From contig JAHHHM010000022.1 in assembly GCA_019359355.1 (NCBI GenBank), forward strand, positions 1-64,000: a DNA stretch of 64,000 bases, given 5' to 3'. The position numbers and the translations under genes were made by a program. How positions within the stretch are numbered: position 1 is the stretch's first letter; the number at the start of each line of letters is the position of its first letter. Origin of the DNA: Microcoleus vaginatus WJT46-NPBG5. Lineage in GTDB: Bacteria > Cyanobacteriota > Cyanobacteriia > Cyanobacteriales > Oscillatoriaceae. The notes below the pieces were generated by a model, which saw only the letters and a list, made by a program, of their open reading frames with translations, was not told the origin of the DNA and did no database searches. Positions 11,170 to 20,204 of this stretch are shown here, piece after piece.

Positions 11170-12072
11170 ATGGCAAGTTCTATTTCTCGCAACAACTCCC
11201 AAAAACCTTCTGAAGAGTTCAGTCCCAATATTGAACAAAGAGAAACGACCGGCAAAATTTTTGAAATCATATTTTTGATAGGTTTATCTATCGGATTAGT
11301 AGTTCTTGCCGTCCTAGTTTTTGATGTCCTCAAAGATGGATTAGGCCGGCTGTTAACGCCTGGGTTTCTCACGGGAACTCCCTCACGATTTGCCGATCAA
11401 GGTGGCATACGCCCTGCTATTTTTGGCAGCATGCTTCTAGGGGGGCTAGTTATGCTCATTGCTGTACCTATCGGGGTAGGAGCAGCTTTGTATCTCGAAG
11501 AATATGCACCCAAAGCTTGGTGGACTGATATCATCGAGATTAACGTTAGCAATTTAGCTGGAGTCCCTTCAATTGTTTATGGCCTGCTAGGGTTAGGCGT
11601 TTTCAATTATCTTTTGAATTTTGGGCCGGCTTTGCTTTCTGGAGCGTTCACACTGTCTCTGCTGTCTTTACCAGTAATTATTGTGACAGCCAGAGAGGCA
11701 ATTCGAGCGGTTCCCGATTCTATACGGCAAGCTTCCTACGGTTTAGGCACAACGAAATGGCAGACTGTGTGGAATCATGTGTTACCTTATGCCGTCCCAG
11801 GGATTATGACAGGGGTAATTATTTCAGTTTCCCGCGCCATTGGCGATGCGGCTTCTCTAATTGTCGTTGGAGCTGTGAGTTTTCTCACATTTAATCCTGG
11901 TTTGTTTCAGCGCTTTATGGCCTTGCCCATCCAAATTTACACCTATATTACTCGCCCAGAGCCTGGTTTTTCTAACGCAGCAGCGGCGTCAATCATTGTT
12001 CTACTGCTCTTGATTATGGTTTTGAATGGCGGAGCAATTTACCTTCGGCAACGTTTCTCAACATTTAAATGA
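11170..12072 (+). CDS. pstA: Phosphate ABC transporter permease PstA
   Basis: Partner of PstC in the phosphate channel. The 300-residue protein has about six hydrophobic segments. Conserved pieces include GGIRPAIFGSMLLGG near residue 80, NLAGVPSIVYGLLGLGVF near 130, and the ATPase-docking loop AVPDSIRQASYGLGTTKWQT near 180. The N-terminal 30 residues are polar and cytoplasmic. It starts five bases after the pstC stop. The next gene, pstB, begins 113 bases later beyond a hairpin. Confidence 0.92.
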   Translation: MASSISRNNSQKPSEEFSPNIEQRETTGKIFEIIFLIGLSIGLVVLAVLVFDVLKDGLGRLLTPGFLTGTPSRFADQGGIRPAIFGSMLLGGLVMLIAVPIGVGAALYLEEYAPKAWWTDIIEINVSNLAGVPSIVYGLLGLGVFNYLLNFGPALLSGAFTLSLLSLPVIIVTAREAIRAVPDSIRQASYGLGTTKWQTVWNHVLPYAVPGIMTGVIISVSRAIGDAASLIVVGAVSFLTFNPGLFQRFMALPIQIYTYITRPEPGFSNAAAASIIVLLLLIMVLNGGAIYLRQRFSTFK

Positions 12073-12115
12073 ACCTCTGAGTTCAAAATTTTTCTAACCC
12101 GAGACTAGAGAGTTT

Positions 12116-12137
12116 TTAAGTTTTTCAAAAAACTTAA
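12116..12137. repeat. Hairpin between pstA and pstB
   Basis: TTAAGTTTTT (12116-12125) and AAAAACTTAA (12128-12137) are perfect complements around two bases. No clean T-run follows, so it may be a processing or stabilising stem within the operon. Confidence 0.5.
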
Positions 12138-12185
12138 GTTTCACTCCTGTAATTTCACTGTAATCGACATTAGGAAATCCGCGAT

Positions 12186-12995
12186 ATGCCCTCCAATCAG
12201 ACTACTCAAAACAAGCCAACTAATTCAATTTTTACCGCTCAAGGTGTTCAAGTTTATTACGGGGATTTTTTGGCCTTGCAGGCGGTCAACATTGAAATTC
12301 CTGAGAGACAAATTGTAGCTTTTATTGGCCCTTCAGGATGTGGCAAAAGCACCTTTTTGCGATGCTTCAATCGGATGAATGATTTAATACCTGGAGCCAG
12401 AGTAGAAGGCAAGATTAATTACCAGGGTAAAAACATTTATGATGACAAGATTAATCCGGTGAAAATCCGGCGTCAAGTTGGGATGGTATTTCAGAAACCA
12501 AATCCTTTTCCAAAGTCAATCTACGAAAACATTTCCTTTGGGCCGCGTGCTAATGGTTATAAGGGCAATATGGACGAACTGGTGGAGCAATCGCTCCGGC
12601 GAGCTGCGCTTTGGGATGAGGTGAAGGACAAGTTGAAAGAAAAGGGCACAGCTTTATCTGGAGGACAGCAGCAACGGCTTTGCATCGCCCGTGCAATCGC
12701 GATGAAGCCAGATGTGTTGTTGATGGATGAACCCTGTTCTGCGCTCGATCCAATTTCCACTCAGCAGGTTGAAGAACTGTGTCGGGAGTTGAAAGAACAA
12801 TACACCATGATTATGGTGACTCACAATATGCAGCAAGCCTCACGAATATCAGATTTAACTGCATTTTTCAACACAGTAACTGATGATACCGGCAAGCGCC
12901 GAGGAAAATTAGTTGAGTTCACTCCTACTGAGCAAATTTTTGCTTCTCCTAATACTAAAGAAGCTAAAGCCTACATCAGCGGTAAATTTGGTTAA
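12186..12995 (+). CDS. pstB: Phosphate ABC transporter ATP-binding protein PstB
   Basis: Hydrolyses ATP to drive phosphate import. The 269-residue protein has Walker [10 protein letters not shown] (about 48-56), the signature LSGGQQQR (about 157-164), Walker B VLLMDEP (about 176-182) and the H-loop MVTHNM. The conserved [17 protein letters not shown] is typical of PstB. It is the last pst gene in line, and the PPK2 gene follows after 75 bases. No phoU is seen nearby. Confidence 0.95.
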   Translation: MPSNQTTQNKPTNSIFTAQGVQVYYGDFLALQAVNIEIPERQIVAFIGPSGCGKSTFLRCFNRMNDLIPGARVEGKINYQGKNIYDDKINPVKIRRQVGMVFQKPNPFPKSIYENISFGPRANGYKGNMDELVEQSLRRAALWDEVKDKLKEKGTALSGGQQQRLCIARAIAMKPDVLLMDEPCSALDPISTQQVEELCRELKEQYTMIMVTHNMQQASRISDLTAFFNTVTDDTGKRRGKLVEFTPTEQIFASPNTKEAKAYISGKFG

Positions 12996-13070
12996 GTCTT
13001 GCAAGACCTCTGTTGGATTTTTTACCGACAGGTCTTAAAATCAACCAATTTCTTCAAATCTGGAGCCAAA

Positions 13071-14042
13071 ATGAGCCAGTTAAGTAATTCAAAAGATAAG
13101 AGTTCTGCTGCCACCGGCAGCGTAACGCAAGCAGAATCTTATAAAACTGAACAAGCGGCAGAAAAAGCGACGCGTGAATCTGCCGAGGAGATGGCACCTG
13201 AAAAAATTGTTGTAGACGAACCACCGCCTGAACCAGACTATCCTCGCTACCGGGTTTACCCCGGACAGCCTATCAGCTTGGCTAATCTCGATCCAAATGC
13301 CACCGAAGACTACAAGAAAAAGAAGCACGTTGAAAAGCAACTCGAAAAGCAGCGGCTGCGCTTGCAGAATTTACAAGAACGGTTATATGCCGAACACAAG
13401 CGCAGCTTGCTGATTGTGCTGCAAGCAATGGACACCGGCGGCAAAGATGGCACAATCAAACACGTATTTGGCGGACTTAATCCGCAAGGCTGCCAAGTGT
13501 GGTCATTCAAAAAGCCTAGTGATGAGGAATTAAATCACGACTTTTTGTGGCGCTACCACCAGCGGACACCACAGCGCGGGATGATCTCCATCTTCAACCG
13601 TTCCCATTACGAAGACGTGCTAGTTGTGCGAGTGAAGCAGTTGGTAGCTGAGAACGTTTGGCGAGAGCGCTATCACTTGATTAATGAGTTTGAGCATATG
13701 CTCTCTCTTAACAATATTGCAGTCGTTAAGTTTTTTCTTCATATTTCCAAAGATGAACAAAAACGACGCTTAGAAAGCCGGATCAAAGATCCAGATAAGC
13801 ATTGGAAGTTTTCAAGCAACGACTTGAAAGAGCGGGTGTTTTGGGATCACTATCAAGCGGCTTTCGAGGACATGATTAATAATTGCTCAACTGCCTATGC
13901 CCCTTGGTATATAGTGCCGGCTAATAATAAGTGGTATCGCAATTTAGTCGTGGCTCGTGTGATTGCAGACACGCTGGAGGCGATGAATCCGCAGTATCCT
14001 CCAGCAGAAATAGGCTTAGAAAATATTGTGGTTCCGGATTAA
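13071..14042 (+). CDS. ppk2: Polyphosphate kinase 2 family protein
   Basis: PPK2 enzymes transfer phosphate between polyphosphate and nucleotides, usually making NDP or NTP from polyphosphate. The 323-residue product starts at ATG 13071; 24 extra in-frame codons upstream read as the pstB-ppk2 spacer. After a charged low-complexity N-terminus of about 65 residues come the Walker-A-like AMDTGGKDG (about 119-127; Asp121 and Lys125 key), NPQGCQVWSFKKPS, and the Walker-B-like NRSHYEDVLVVRV. The segment EELNHDFLWRYHQ suggests the class III-like group, but this is inference. Its place directly behind pstB ties phosphate uptake to polyphosphate use, and it may share Pho control. Confidence 0.9.
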   Translation: MSQLSNSKDKSSAATGSVTQAESYKTEQAAEKATRESAEEMAPEKIVVDEPPPEPDYPRYRVYPGQPISLANLDPNATEDYKKKKHVEKQLEKQRLRLQNLQERLYAEHKRSLLIVLQAMDTGGKDGTIKHVFGGLNPQGCQVWSFKKPSDEELNHDFLWRYHQRTPQRGMISIFNRSHYEDVLVVRVKQLVAENVWRERYHLINEFEHMLSLNNIAVVKFFLHISKDEQKRRLESRIKDPDKHWKFSSNDLKERVFWDHYQAAFEDMINNCSTAYAPWYIVPANNKWYRNLVVARVIADTLEAMNPQYPPAEIGLENIVVPD

Positions 14043-14082
14043 GAATGGCTAATTCTGGTTCTAAAAGTTTTGGGGTGAAGTT

Positions 14083-15210
14083 ATGAAAATTCAAAATTCA
14101 AAATTCAAAATTCAAAAAGTTTTACAGACGATTAAGCAGTCGTGCCAACGATGGATAACAAGTGGATCAAACAAACGTTCTCTGTGGGGCTTTGTCTCCT
14201 TATTTTTGCTAGGAGCTAGCTTGAGCGTCGCTGTTGCTGCCTGCTCTGGAAGTAATGCAACCTCAGCACCCCAAAAGGATATAAAGCTATCCCTAGTTTC
14301 CTACTCAGTCACTCAAGCAGCTTACGAGCAAATCGTACCAAAATTTGTAGAAAAGTGGCAGAAAGAACATAATCAAAATGTCACAATTGAGCAGAGTTAT
14401 GGGGGATCTGGTTCCCAATCTAATGCAGTGATTGATGGCTCGAAAGAAGCAGATATTGTACACCTCTCACTCGCTCTTGACACCCAAAAAATACAGCAAG
14501 CCGGTTTAATTAAACCGGGTTGGGAAAGAAAAGCTCCTAGAGGTGGCATTGTTACCCGTTCCGTCGTCGCGATTGTTACCCGTCCTGATAATCCTAAAGG
14601 CATTAACAGTTGGGAAGACTTGGCACAAGATGACCTGAGTATCATTACAGCTAACCCCAAAACATCGGGCATTGCTATTTGGAATTTCTTAGCTTTATGG
14701 GGTTCAGTAACCCAAAAAGGGGGTGACGAGGCTCAAGCATTAGAGTTTACAACCAACGTGTATAAAAACGTTCCCGTACTAGCCAACAATGCGCGTCAGG
14801 CTAGCGAACTATTTTTCAAGCAAGGTAAGGGAGATGTCTTACTCAACTACGAAGATGAGGTAATTTATGCGGAGCAAAACGGTCACAAACTACCTTATAT
14901 CGTACCCAATGTTAACATTTCTATCGATAACCCTGTCGCCATTGTAGACAAAAATGTTGATAAGCACGGCACCAGAGAAGTTGCACAAGCATTTATCGAT
15001 TTTCTTTACACAAGTGAAGCTCAACAAGAATTTGCGAAGTTAGGATACCGTCCAGTCAACCCCAGCGTGGTTGCAGAAGTGGCTCAAAACTATCCCCAAC
15101 TTCAAACTCTCTTCACTGTACAAGATTTGGGTGGTTGGGATGATGTGCAAAATAAGTTCTTTGCCGAGGGGGCAATTTTTGACCAAATTCAGGTTGCCGG
15201 TAAGATCTGA
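14083..15210 (+). CDS. sbpA: Sulfate ABC transporter substrate-binding lipoprotein
   Basis: Periplasmic binding protein for sulfate, or possibly thiosulfate. The 375-residue protein carries the family pieces SYSVTQAAYEQIVPKFVEKW, SYGGSGSQSNAVI, ADIVHLSLALD and ARQASELFFKQGKGDVLLNYEDE. An unusually long N-terminus precedes a hydrophobic signal and a lipobox-like AVAAC (Cys about 54). The first codons come from a heptamer repeat (14088-14115) that reads KIQNSKFKIQK, so the true start is uncertain and could be further in. No cysT, cysW or cysA follows, so partners must be encoded elsewhere. A terminator hairpin lies at 15263-15323. Confidence 0.88.
   Translation: MKIQNSKFKIQKVLQTIKQSCQRWITSGSNKRSLWGFVSLFLLGASLSVAVAACSGSNATSAPQKDIKLSLVSYSVTQAAYEQIVPKFVEKWQKEHNQNVTIEQSYGGSGSQSNAVIDGSKEADIVHLSLALDTQKIQQAGLIKPGWERKAPRGGIVTRSVVAIVTRPDNPKGINSWEDLAQDDLSIITANPKTSGIAIWNFLALWGSVTQKGGDEAQALEFTTNVYKNVPVLANNARQASELFFKQGKGDVLLNYEDEVIYAEQNGHKLPYIVPNVNISIDNPVAIVDKNVDKHGTREVAQAFIDFLYTSEAQQEFAKLGYRPVNPSVVAEVAQNYPQLQTLFTVQDLGGWDDVQNKFFAEGAIFDQIQVAGKI
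14088..14115 (+). repeat. Heptamer tandem repeat AATTCAA x4 (STRR)
   Basis: Four perfect copies of AATTCAA lie immediately after the annotated sbpA start codon. Such short tandem repeats are usually intergenic in cyanobacteria; here they are part of the reading frame. Confidence 0.9.
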
Positions 15211-15262
15211 GTGATTTTAATTCGAGAGCGAGGTTTCGACGCTTCTAATCTTTAATATTTCC

Positions 15263-15323
15263 AAATAGCTAGTTGTATTTAAATTTTAGATCCAAAAAAT
15301 ATTAGAAACAACTAGCTATTTTT
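15263..15323 (+). terminator. Intrinsic terminator of sbpA
   Basis: AAATAGCTAGTTGT (15263-15276) is perfectly complementary to 15308-15321, a 14-bp stem with a 31-base AT-rich loop, ending in a T-run at 15319-15323. Confidence 0.7.
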
Positions 15324-15473
15324 AAAGAAGAAGAACCGATAAAGCTATTCCAAACTATTTTTAATTATTTTAGAGATTACATATCCATTAATAGCGACTA
15401 GATAAAAGTGCTTATAAACGCTTTTTAGAGGATTTTATTTGTACATTTCAACATAGAAATAAGGATGTAATCG

Positions 15474-15896
15474 ATGCATTTACTGTTTAAATCCCCCAAA
15501 GTAGATGCAGATAAGCTAAGGCGACGAAATCCGTCGCGGGTGCGGGAACATCAAGCAAACGAGCGCACTTACCTGGCATGGATGCGGACTGCAATTGCTC
15601 TAATGGGTTTTGGCGTCGTTATTGTGCGCCTTCGCACTTTCCAGCCGGCCCTTGGGCCTCATCCCGGCAATGGCTGGAAGTTGGGTTTAGTGTTTTCTTT
15701 AGTCGGTCTAATGACGGTGTTGCTCTCAACCGGCCACTACTTTGCCGTCCGCCGCGACATTGAGGAAGATACTTACGAGCCGGCAGACCGCTGGGTAATC
15801 CTGCTCAGCCTTGCTGTGATCCTTTTAGGAACTGGGGTGATCTATTTTGCCTTCGCAGCCCCTCTTAGCCCAATGAGTCCTGTTATACCTGAATAA
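15474..15896 (+). CDS. DUF202 (YidH-like) membrane protein
   Basis: A 140-residue protein with the DUF202 signature in VREHQANERTYLAWMRTAIA (about 23-42) followed by three hydrophobic segments (roughly 35-55, 75-92 and 103-125). The function of the family is unknown; E. coli YidH is the usual relative. The ATG at 15474 follows AAGGATG at a usable distance. It stands alone between two terminators and converges with the next gene. Confidence 0.85.
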   Translation: MHLLFKSPKVDADKLRRRNPSRVREHQANERTYLAWMRTAIALMGFGVVIVRLRTFQPALGPHPGNGWKLGLVFSLVGLMTVLLSTGHYFAVRRDIEEDTYEPADRWVILLSLAVILLGTGVIYFAFAAPLSPMSPVIPE

Positions 15897-16040
15897 TGGG
15901 CGCTGTGGTCGAGTGTCAAACTATTTGTCCCGCAGACACAGTGTTATCCTCAGCATCTTGAGCAGAGACAGAAGGAAGCTAACAGTTCTAATCCCTTGAA
16001 CATCAAAGAATCTTACTTTTTTTGAACTGAGCAACTACTT

Positions 16041-16087
16041 AAAAAAACTCTCTTTGGGAATATGTTGAATCCCAAAGAGAGTTTTTT
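16041..16087. terminator. Bidirectional intrinsic terminator
   Basis: An 18-bp perfect inverted repeat (16042-16059 with 16070-16087) around a 10-base loop. It begins with an A-run and ends with a T-run, so it can stop transcription from both sides. It lies between convergent genes ending at 15896 and 16169. Confidence 0.9.
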
Positions 16088-16168
16088 GAAAGTCTTATGA
16101 ATCTAAACTGTCAGTTATTTGACAATTAGAGAAAAAGTTGGACACTCAACAGCTAAACAAGTGTGGGT

Positions 16169-16798
16169 TTAGTCGTCAATTGGTGCGTTAGGAAGCTTCG
16201 CATCAATATCAGCTTGTGACAAAGCCGGAATTGACCAGTTGCCCTCACCGGCTTTGAAAACTTTGGCCGGCTCAATATTGAACTCAACAGCGCCCGTGTC
16301 TGGATTCGTCTTAGCCACTAGCTGAGTTCCACTCACGACTTTGAGCGCTAGCGGTTCCGAAAGTTCGGGTGCGTCCACAGAAGTCAAACCAGCAACTTTG
16401 GCTCCACTCGGCAGGTAAACGCCATCACAGTTCCAATCATCATCTGTGATTTGACCATTTCCAAGGAAGTAAAGGCTGCTTTCCTGGGCAGCTTTCTTAG
16501 GTTTATGAGCGTAGACAGCTAAGGTTTTTCCTGTCTCATTGCGGCACTGCCCCCAATCGTTTGCTGTTTCCAAGATGTACTTTTGCAGTTTCAATTCGCC
16601 CAGTTGTCGCTCAATTTCCTCTGGGGCATACTCAGATTGATTCGGGTTGTCCTTTGTCTGCAAAAGGTTATCAATTGCTTGATTAACCTCTGTGTAGTCA
16701 GGAGTTTTGGTCAAGTTCGGGTTAGCCCAGGAAGGTTGGACAATCACCAGATTGACTAGAAGGACTAGGGCTACCAAAGCCATTTTGAAGAGTTTCAT
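16169..16798 (-). CDS. Exported protein of unknown function, downstream of cadD
   Basis: A 209-residue protein with a clear signal peptide: MKLFKMALVALVLLVNLVIV and a likely cleavage after PSWA (about residue 26). The mature part is acidic and has two Cys in WGQCRNETG and DDWNCDG, which may form a disulfide. No known domain was recognised. The ATG at 16798 has AGGAGA six bases upstream; an upstream GTG would start inside that site. It begins 56 bases after the CadD-type gene in the same direction, so co-transcription is likely. A role around metal handling is possible only by context. Confidence 0.75.
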   Translation of the reverse strand: MKLFKMALVALVLLVNLVIVQPSWANPNLTKTPDYTEVNQAIDNLLQTKDNPNQSEYAPEEIERQLGELKLQKYILETANDWGQCRNETGKTLAVYAHKPKKAAQESSLYFLGNGQITDDDWNCDGVYLPSGAKVAGLTSVDAPELSEPLALKVVSGTQLVAKTNPDTGAVEFNIEPAKVFKAGEGNWSIPALSQADIDAKLPNAPIDD

Positions 16799-16854
16799 GA
16801 TGTTTCTCCTTTTCACGATTACAACGTCTTTTTAGAAAAATATTGCCGCCCGAC

Positions 16855-17565
16855 TCAATTTTCTTTTGCTTCCAGCAACAGCCCACTCATGGCATACAGT
16901 TTGACCAGTCCAGCCAAACACAAGCAACTAGCTGCCAACGCTATCGGAGTGAGCGAAGCACTGTCGAGGACAATAAACACACCTAAGCCAATCAAGACAA
17001 AGGGAACGAGATGGTTGCCGTAGCGGGTGAGCACATCGGCGACTGCCGGCTGAGAAGCCAACTTGTAAGTTGCGTAGCACCAAACCCCAACCAGTGACAG
17101 AAAGACTCCAATGATCGCCAGCAAACTTTCTAGGGCACTGTTGGCAAACAACGGCATATAGATACTGACATTGTCGCTACCATTGGCGATGGTAATAGAT
17201 GCCACGCTAAAGGTGTGGGGAGATAGAAAACGAGCGAAGGGAAAAGGTTTAGATAAATCTGTTTCCTCCTGCACCTCCTCTGGCGAATCACTGTCTGGAT
17301 TTAACAAACTGTTCAGCCCAACAGCAATCGGTGCAAAACCCAGAAGTCCAATCCAATGGGATGGCAAGACCAAGCCTCCCAAGAAGCCGGCTAAGCTGGC
17401 AACGACTAGGGTACTGAAACCGAGATACTGACCCATTACAATGTGTCGCCGGCGAAAGGTTGCATTCACCTGAGAGAACAAGAGTGTCAGGATCGCTAGA
17501 TCGTCAAGATTGGTGGCTGTGAAAGCTGTGATGCCGGTGGGGATTGCAGTGATAAATCCACTCAT
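16855..17565 (-). CDS. CadD-family cadmium resistance/transport protein
   Basis: A 236-residue integral membrane protein of the cadmium resistance transporter family (related to LysE-type exporters). About six hydrophobic segments are visible. Family motifs are TATNLDDLAILTLLF (about 16-30) and ANGSDNVSIYMPLF (about 127-140), whose acidic residues may bind metal. The loop between them is acidic (NPDSDSPEEVQEETD). The ATG at 17565 has AGGAGA upstream. The substrate may be Cd or another cation; cyanobacterial members are mostly uncharacterised. The exported protein at 16169-16798 follows directly. Confidence 0.82.
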   Translation of the reverse strand: MSGFITAIPTGITAFTATNLDDLAILTLLFSQVNATFRRRHIVMGQYLGFSTLVVASLAGFLGGLVLPSHWIGLLGFAPIAVGLNSLLNPDSDSPEEVQEETDLSKPFPFARFLSPHTFSVASITIANGSDNVSIYMPLFANSALESLLAIIGVFLSLVGVWCYATYKLASQPAVADVLTRYGNHLVPFVLIGLGVFIVLDSASLTPIALAASCLCLAGLVKLYAMSGLLLEAKEN

Positions 17566-18065
17566 TTCTATCTCTCCTTAATCAGGACGCCAGCGCGTTA
17601 TTCGCTAGCATCGGGTTCTATCTGTAACTGGTGAGTCAACGACAGCGCTTGTTAGCGGGCAATCGCTCACGTTGGTTTTACTTGCCAAACTGGACTGGCT
17701 CTCAGCAAGCATTTAGTTCGTAACGATAATTTCACTCTATGACTCCGGTTCCATAAAGTCAAATATTGTTTCTTTTACAATTAATCAATTTATGTTATCG
17801 TCCGTCTGACCTCAAGGGTTAAAAGCAGCAGCGTCTATATAGAAAGTTGAGCATATATAGATTTCAGGCGTTAATTGACGCTTCTAGCAGCGCTGCGAGC
17901 CTTGTTGCTTCTGGGTTACTTGTTCAATCACTTTTATTTATTATTATTAAAAATAAGAATATTTGACTTTATTAGTTAGAAGGCATTATTCTGAAATCAA
18001 TCAGGATTGAGGGCAAAAAATTAATCCAGATTTATTACAGGCAACACAGAGTCAAGAGGTGCAAC
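17566..18065. other. Divergent intergenic region cadD / DUF1003 gene
   Basis: About 500 bases without a supported gene; it should hold two divergent promoters. It is AT-rich from about 17920 onward. No metal-regulator operator (ArsR/SmtB-type 12-2-12 palindrome) was recognised. Confidence 0.4.
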
Positions 18066-18734
18066 ATGAATCCAGATAAATCAGTATCAAACCGTGTTGA
18101 AGTCAAACAAATGAAAATATCTACTCCTTCACAAAAAAAGCCATCAAAGGTAGAACAGTTACCGCTAGAAAATGACAAAGCGACCCCAGGACAGCGCCTT
18201 GCCGATGCGCTTGCGGCTAAAGTGGGATCTTGGGGATTTCTGACCGTACAAACTAGCATTCTAGCTGGGTGGGTTGGGATGAACATGATGCCTGGAGTGC
18301 CTCACTGGGACGAACAACCGTTCATCCTGCTCAACTTGGTGTTTTCCTTTGCCTCAGCCTACACTGCACCGATTGTCTTGATGAGTCAAAACCGGCAGTC
18401 TGATATAGAGCGTGAAAAAAATGAATATGACCACAAAGTGAATCGTCAATCTGCACAAAACGTTGAGCTGCTACATGAAAAAATAGACTCCCTGCAGGCT
18501 CAACAGCTAAAAGAACTGACTCAAATTGTTAAACAGCAGCAGCAGTCGCTCGATGAAATTAGGGCAAGTGTGGTGCCGGTGCTTAAGCAGCAGCAGCAGC
18601 CATCTCCCAATGAAATTAAAATGCTTGATCAACAGTTCCCTAATGGATATTCCATATACCTTCCCTTCAAATTTGATGAATTAGTTGAGAACAACACTCA
18701 AGAATTTAAATCGCTTATTCCTCCACAAAAATAA
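18066..18734 (+). CDS. DUF1003 membrane protein with coiled-coil tail
   Basis: A 222-residue protein. Residues about 40-110 match DUF1003: GQRLADALAAKVGSWGF, a first membrane segment, WDEQPFILLNLVFSFAS with a second, and the end motif APIVLMSQNRQSDIER. The tail (about 115-185) is a predicted coiled coil rich in Gln, encoded partly by CAG repeats around 18535-18600. The first 35 residues are polar. Function unknown. Confidence 0.85.
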   Translation: MNPDKSVSNRVEVKQMKISTPSQKKPSKVEQLPLENDKATPGQRLADALAAKVGSWGFLTVQTSILAGWVGMNMMPGVPHWDEQPFILLNLVFSFASAYTAPIVLMSQNRQSDIEREKNEYDHKVNRQSAQNVELLHEKIDSLQAQQLKELTQIVKQQQQSLDEIRASVVPVLKQQQQPSPNEIKMLDQQFPNGYSIYLPFKFDELVENNTQEFKSLIPPQK

Positions 18735-19562
18735 GCTTTAATTCAAGAATTTTGCAGAACTTTAGAACAGCTAAATGGCCCTTGCCGGTGAACTGCACAC
18801 TTCGCAATTCGCCAGCTTTAAGAGTTTCGAGAAAATCGATTAACGGTAAGGGCATTCTACGCACCATTCGCAGCAGTGTGTTGCGGCTCACAGTCAAACC
18901 TAATCATCGTGAGAGCGGGTTTTTGCTGATGGCAGCAGAAAAGTTCGTTACATCCGAGAAATTATTGATAAAAAAAGAGCTGTGTTACTGGAAGATTAGG
19001 ACAGACCCAGACACACTGCCTGAAAATTATAACTGCATTATAGTGCCCATTAAAGAAGTTTTTTCAAAAGTTTGGCTAATGTTATAACTATAAATTTTAA
19101 ACTTATGTAAGCTTTAAATAAAGCAAGATTGTGCAAATAAATAAATCTTCCATTAATAAAATATGCCAAAAATAAGCAGTAGCAATATTTTTTAGGCTGT
19201 TTTTAGCAGCATAATTTACGCAATTAAATTCTTTGAAAGCAAAGGAAGTAATGGGCGGTAATCACGAGCGGTAAATGCTGAGTGTAATCAGGCTTATTAA
19301 GCTGCTTCTGCTTGATGACTCTAAGCTTTGGGGCGTTTCTCTTAAGTCTGTTTAGGGGCAAATAGAGAAATTATCAAAAAAATATCGAATTGTCGGCCAC
19401 TTCCAATCTAATGCTGCGTCTACTTTATCGGGATCTCTAAACACGAAGTCTCAGTCTCACCCCATAGGATTAACCAGGCGCGGGATGTCAGAGACTTGTG
19501 AAACAGGATTGAATATGTTAGAGACGATTGACAGTCTTATGAAGGGGTTGGAGGCAAGCAAG
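18735..19562. other. Long intergenic region with a transposase relic
   Basis: About 830 bases. An ISL3-like relic lies at 18844-18903. An open frame at 18752-19087 has no family resemblance and runs over the relic, so it is not called. From about 19080 to 19240 the sequence is AT-rich. The leader of the DUF4214 gene probably begins near 19450. Confidence 0.4.
18844..18903 (-). pseudogene. Relic of an ISL3-type transposase
   Basis: The minus strand reads LGLTVSRNTLLRMVRRMPLP (18903-18844). This resembles the helix-turn-helix region of ISL3-family transposases, which typically have VSR-TLLR--RR-PLP. A stop lies just upstream in frame, and the following residues do not fit the family. Only this fragment remains. 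Confidence 0.45.
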
Positions 19563-20180
19563 ATGAAAGGCAAAATTCTGGCAAGTGCAGCGCTACTCTT
19601 CACCATGAGTTTAGCCGCGCCGGTGAAAGCAGCAAATGCCGTAAACTTTAATGGGATGCTGGCGAGTCAGGACTGTCAAATGTGCGGCGTGAACAGTCCG
19701 GCTTTGATCGCTCAAAGCAGCGATGACCGGCAAGTTTACGACGCGATTAACAGGATTTATAGAGAGGTACTGGGTCGAGACGCTGATTATCGGGGACTCA
19801 GAACTTGGGCGAGAGAGTTAGAAAATGGTGGGACGCTTCAAGACATCCGCGAGGAGATCGCCCGCAGTGATGAAGCTGAGAACAGGATCGAAGATATTTA
19901 TCGAGAAGTGCTAGGGCGAAATGCTGATTCTCGCGGCACCAGAACTTGGGTTAATGCGCTTGCCGGTGGTGCGAGTCTGCGTGATGTTCGCGAAAGAGTT
20001 GCTGACAGCCGAGAAGCGGAGGATGCGATCAATCGCCTCTATCGAGAAGTGCTGGGTCGAGATGCTGATCGTAAAGGAATGAAAACTTGGAAGCGCGAGT
20101 TAGGCGAGGGTGCGTCCCTCACCCAAATTCGTCGCGAAATTGGTAATAGTGCAGAAGCACGTCAGCGTAGAAGACGCTAA
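19563..20180 (+). CDS. Exported protein with three DUF4214-like repeats
   Basis: A 205-residue protein. A signal peptide (MKGKILASAALLFTMSLAAP, cleavage probably after VKA) precedes a short linker containing CQMC. Three repeats of 47 residues then follow, each with the core YREVLGR-AD--G--TW and ending in an arginine-rich helix. These match the DUF4214 fold, known from phycobilisome-linker-like and surface proteins. The C-terminus is basic (RQRRRR). The ATG at 19563 has GGAGG nine bases upstream; the frame is open 26 codons further but those residues spoil the signal peptide. Likely role: outer-membrane or extracellular binding; partner unknown. Confidence 0.8.
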   Translation: MKGKILASAALLFTMSLAAPVKAANAVNFNGMLASQDCQMCGVNSPALIAQSSDDRQVYDAINRIYREVLGRDADYRGLRTWARELENGGTLQDIREEIARSDEAENRIEDIYREVLGRNADSRGTRTWVNALAGGASLRDVRERVADSREAEDAINRLYREVLGRDADRKGMKTWKRELGEGASLTQIRREIGNSAEARQRRRR

Positions 20181-20204
20181 ATACCAAGCAAGTTTAACTG
20201 ACTT

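Noticed and set aside
18752-19087. Plus-strand open frame of 111 codons
   Set aside because: No recognisable motifs, and it runs antisense over a transposase relic.
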